Of a DNA stretch of 64,000 bases, positions 63,484 through 64,000 are shown one piece after another. Within the stretch, counting starts at the first letter, position 1; each line of letters opens with the position of its first letter. This DNA comes from Kandleria vitulina DSM 20405 (lineage in GTDB: Bacteria; Bacillota_I; Bacilli_A; Erysipelotrichales; Coprobacillaceae): contig NZ_JNKN01000007.1 in NCBI RefSeq assembly GCF_000702065.1, positions 1 through 64,000 on the forward strand. The letters run 5' to 3'. The notes beneath the pieces are model-generated. The model was not told the DNA's origin. It worked only from the letters and a program-made list of their open reading frames with translations, and searched no databases. The position numbers and the translations under genes were made by a program.

Positions 63484-64000
63484 TCAATACTGATTCTTCT
63501 TTATAGGATGTAAATTCTTTAATGAAAGATCAAGAATAGGAGCACTGTGTGTCAATGCACCACTTGAAATATAATCTACTTTTAAGTCTTTAATAGATGC
63601 AATAGATTCTTTTGTCACATTTCCCGAAATTTCTACTTCAGCTTTTCCATCAATAATAGATAGAGCTTTTTTCATTTCATCGTGGTTCATATTATCAAGC
63701 ATAATAATATCTGCACCTGCTTCAACAGCCTCCTTGACCATTTCACAGTTTTCAGTCTCCACTTCAATTTTTCTAACAAATGGTGCATAGCTTTTAGCAA
63801 GCTTGATAGCTTCTTTAACTCCACCTGCAGCACCAATATGATTATCCTTCAGCATAACACCATCTGAAAGATTATAGCGATGATTACGTCCCCCTCCGAC
63901 TTTCACAGCATATTTCTCAAAAATTCTATTGTTAGGTGTTGTCTTTCTTGTATCAAGAAGTGAAATAGATGTTCCTTCAAGAAGCTTTACCATCTGATGA
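63484..64000 (-). CDS. nadC: Nicotinate-nucleotide pyrophosphorylase (quinolinate phosphoribosyltransferase), partial
   Basis: The C-terminal 170 or so residues; the N-terminus continues beyond the right edge. Substrate-binding motifs LLDTRKTTPNNR, KVGGGRNHRYNLSDGVMLKDNH, IEVETENCEM, IIMLDNM and VEISGNVTKESI are typical of NadC, which makes nicotinate mononucleotide from quinolinate. The ATG at 63993 is internal, not the start, because the family begins about 110 residues earlier. It indicates de novo NAD synthesis if nadA and nadB lie beyond the edge. Confidence 0.95.
   Translation of the reverse strand, partial: HQMVKLLEGTSISLLDTRKTTPNNRIFEKYAVKVGGGRNHRYNLSDGVMLKDNHIGAAGGVKEAIKLAKSYAPFVRKIEVETENCEMVKEAVEAGADIIMLDNMNHDEMKKALSIIDGKAEVEISGNVTKESIASIKDLKVDYISSGALTHSAPILDLSLKNLHPIKKNQY

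Overview
The window reads as chromosomal DNA of a low-G+C Gram-positive bacterium (Bacillota). The markers are HrcA/CIRCE control of a hrcA-grpE-dnaK-dnaJ operon, an L27 precursor with its Prp protease, the folate-dependent tRNA methyltransferase TrmFO, a FakA/Asp23 pair, YlxM beside Ffh, and a typical smc-ftsY-ylxM-ffh-rpsP-khpA-rimM-trmD-rplS order. The AT-rich base composition, the unusually short SMC (977 aa) and the gene grouping make an anaerobic gut member of the Erysipelotrichia my best guess. That assignment is inference, not something the sequence proves. Almost everything lies on the minus strand.

Layout. 1-415: the 5' end of a TnpB-type gene and a hairpin that may mark the element's end. 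416-2284: a zinc-ribbon/membrane protein pair and a DUF1275 membrane protein. 2323-6020: rnc, plsX, recG. 6101-8619 (plus strand): a small membrane protein, then a cysteine desulfurase overlapping a TtcA-like tRNA thiolase. 8634-10507: two decayed divergent genes, an OFA-type transporter and a PucR-type regulator. 10548-12968: fakA and asp23, then rpmB on the plus strand. 13042-17731: dnaJ, dnaK, grpE, hrcA with two CIRCE operators. 17762-28528: hemW, sdaA, holA, comEC, comEA, ruvB, ruvA, obgE, rpmA, prp, rplU with its leader, and xerC/D. 28521-34098: trmFO, topA, dprA, a small unknown protein, uppP. 34147-44289: rnhB, rbgA, lepB, rplS, trmD, rimM, khpA, rpsP, ffh, ylxM, ftsY, smc. 44295-51972: xpt with a two-component system, an NrnA-like phosphoesterase, ackA, a lipoprotein and an amino-acid ABC transporter whose binding protein and permease are one chain. 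52194-57320: a secreted lysozyme/SH3 protein, a HerA-like ATPase, an AEC transporter and a GH32 enzyme.

57388-61909 is clearly different. It is visibly richer in G+C and encodes only secreted proteins: two related small proteins that share a repeat of about 250 bp, a CAP-domain protein flanked by coiled coils, and a protein with a transglutaminase-like C-terminus. The last two share a very basic Ig-like N-terminal module. It looks like an acquired or fast-evolving cell-surface island and is the least explained part of the window. After it come a MATE exporter and the C-terminal part of nadC, which runs off the right edge.

Most of the remainder is housekeeping: translation and ribosome assembly, protein targeting, chromosome maintenance and repair, DNA uptake (comEA, comEC, dprA) and protein folding. 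Transcription units are unusually easy to see because many genes end in strong hairpin-plus-T-run terminators, some overlapping the stop codon. No tRNA, rRNA or CRISPR array was recognised.
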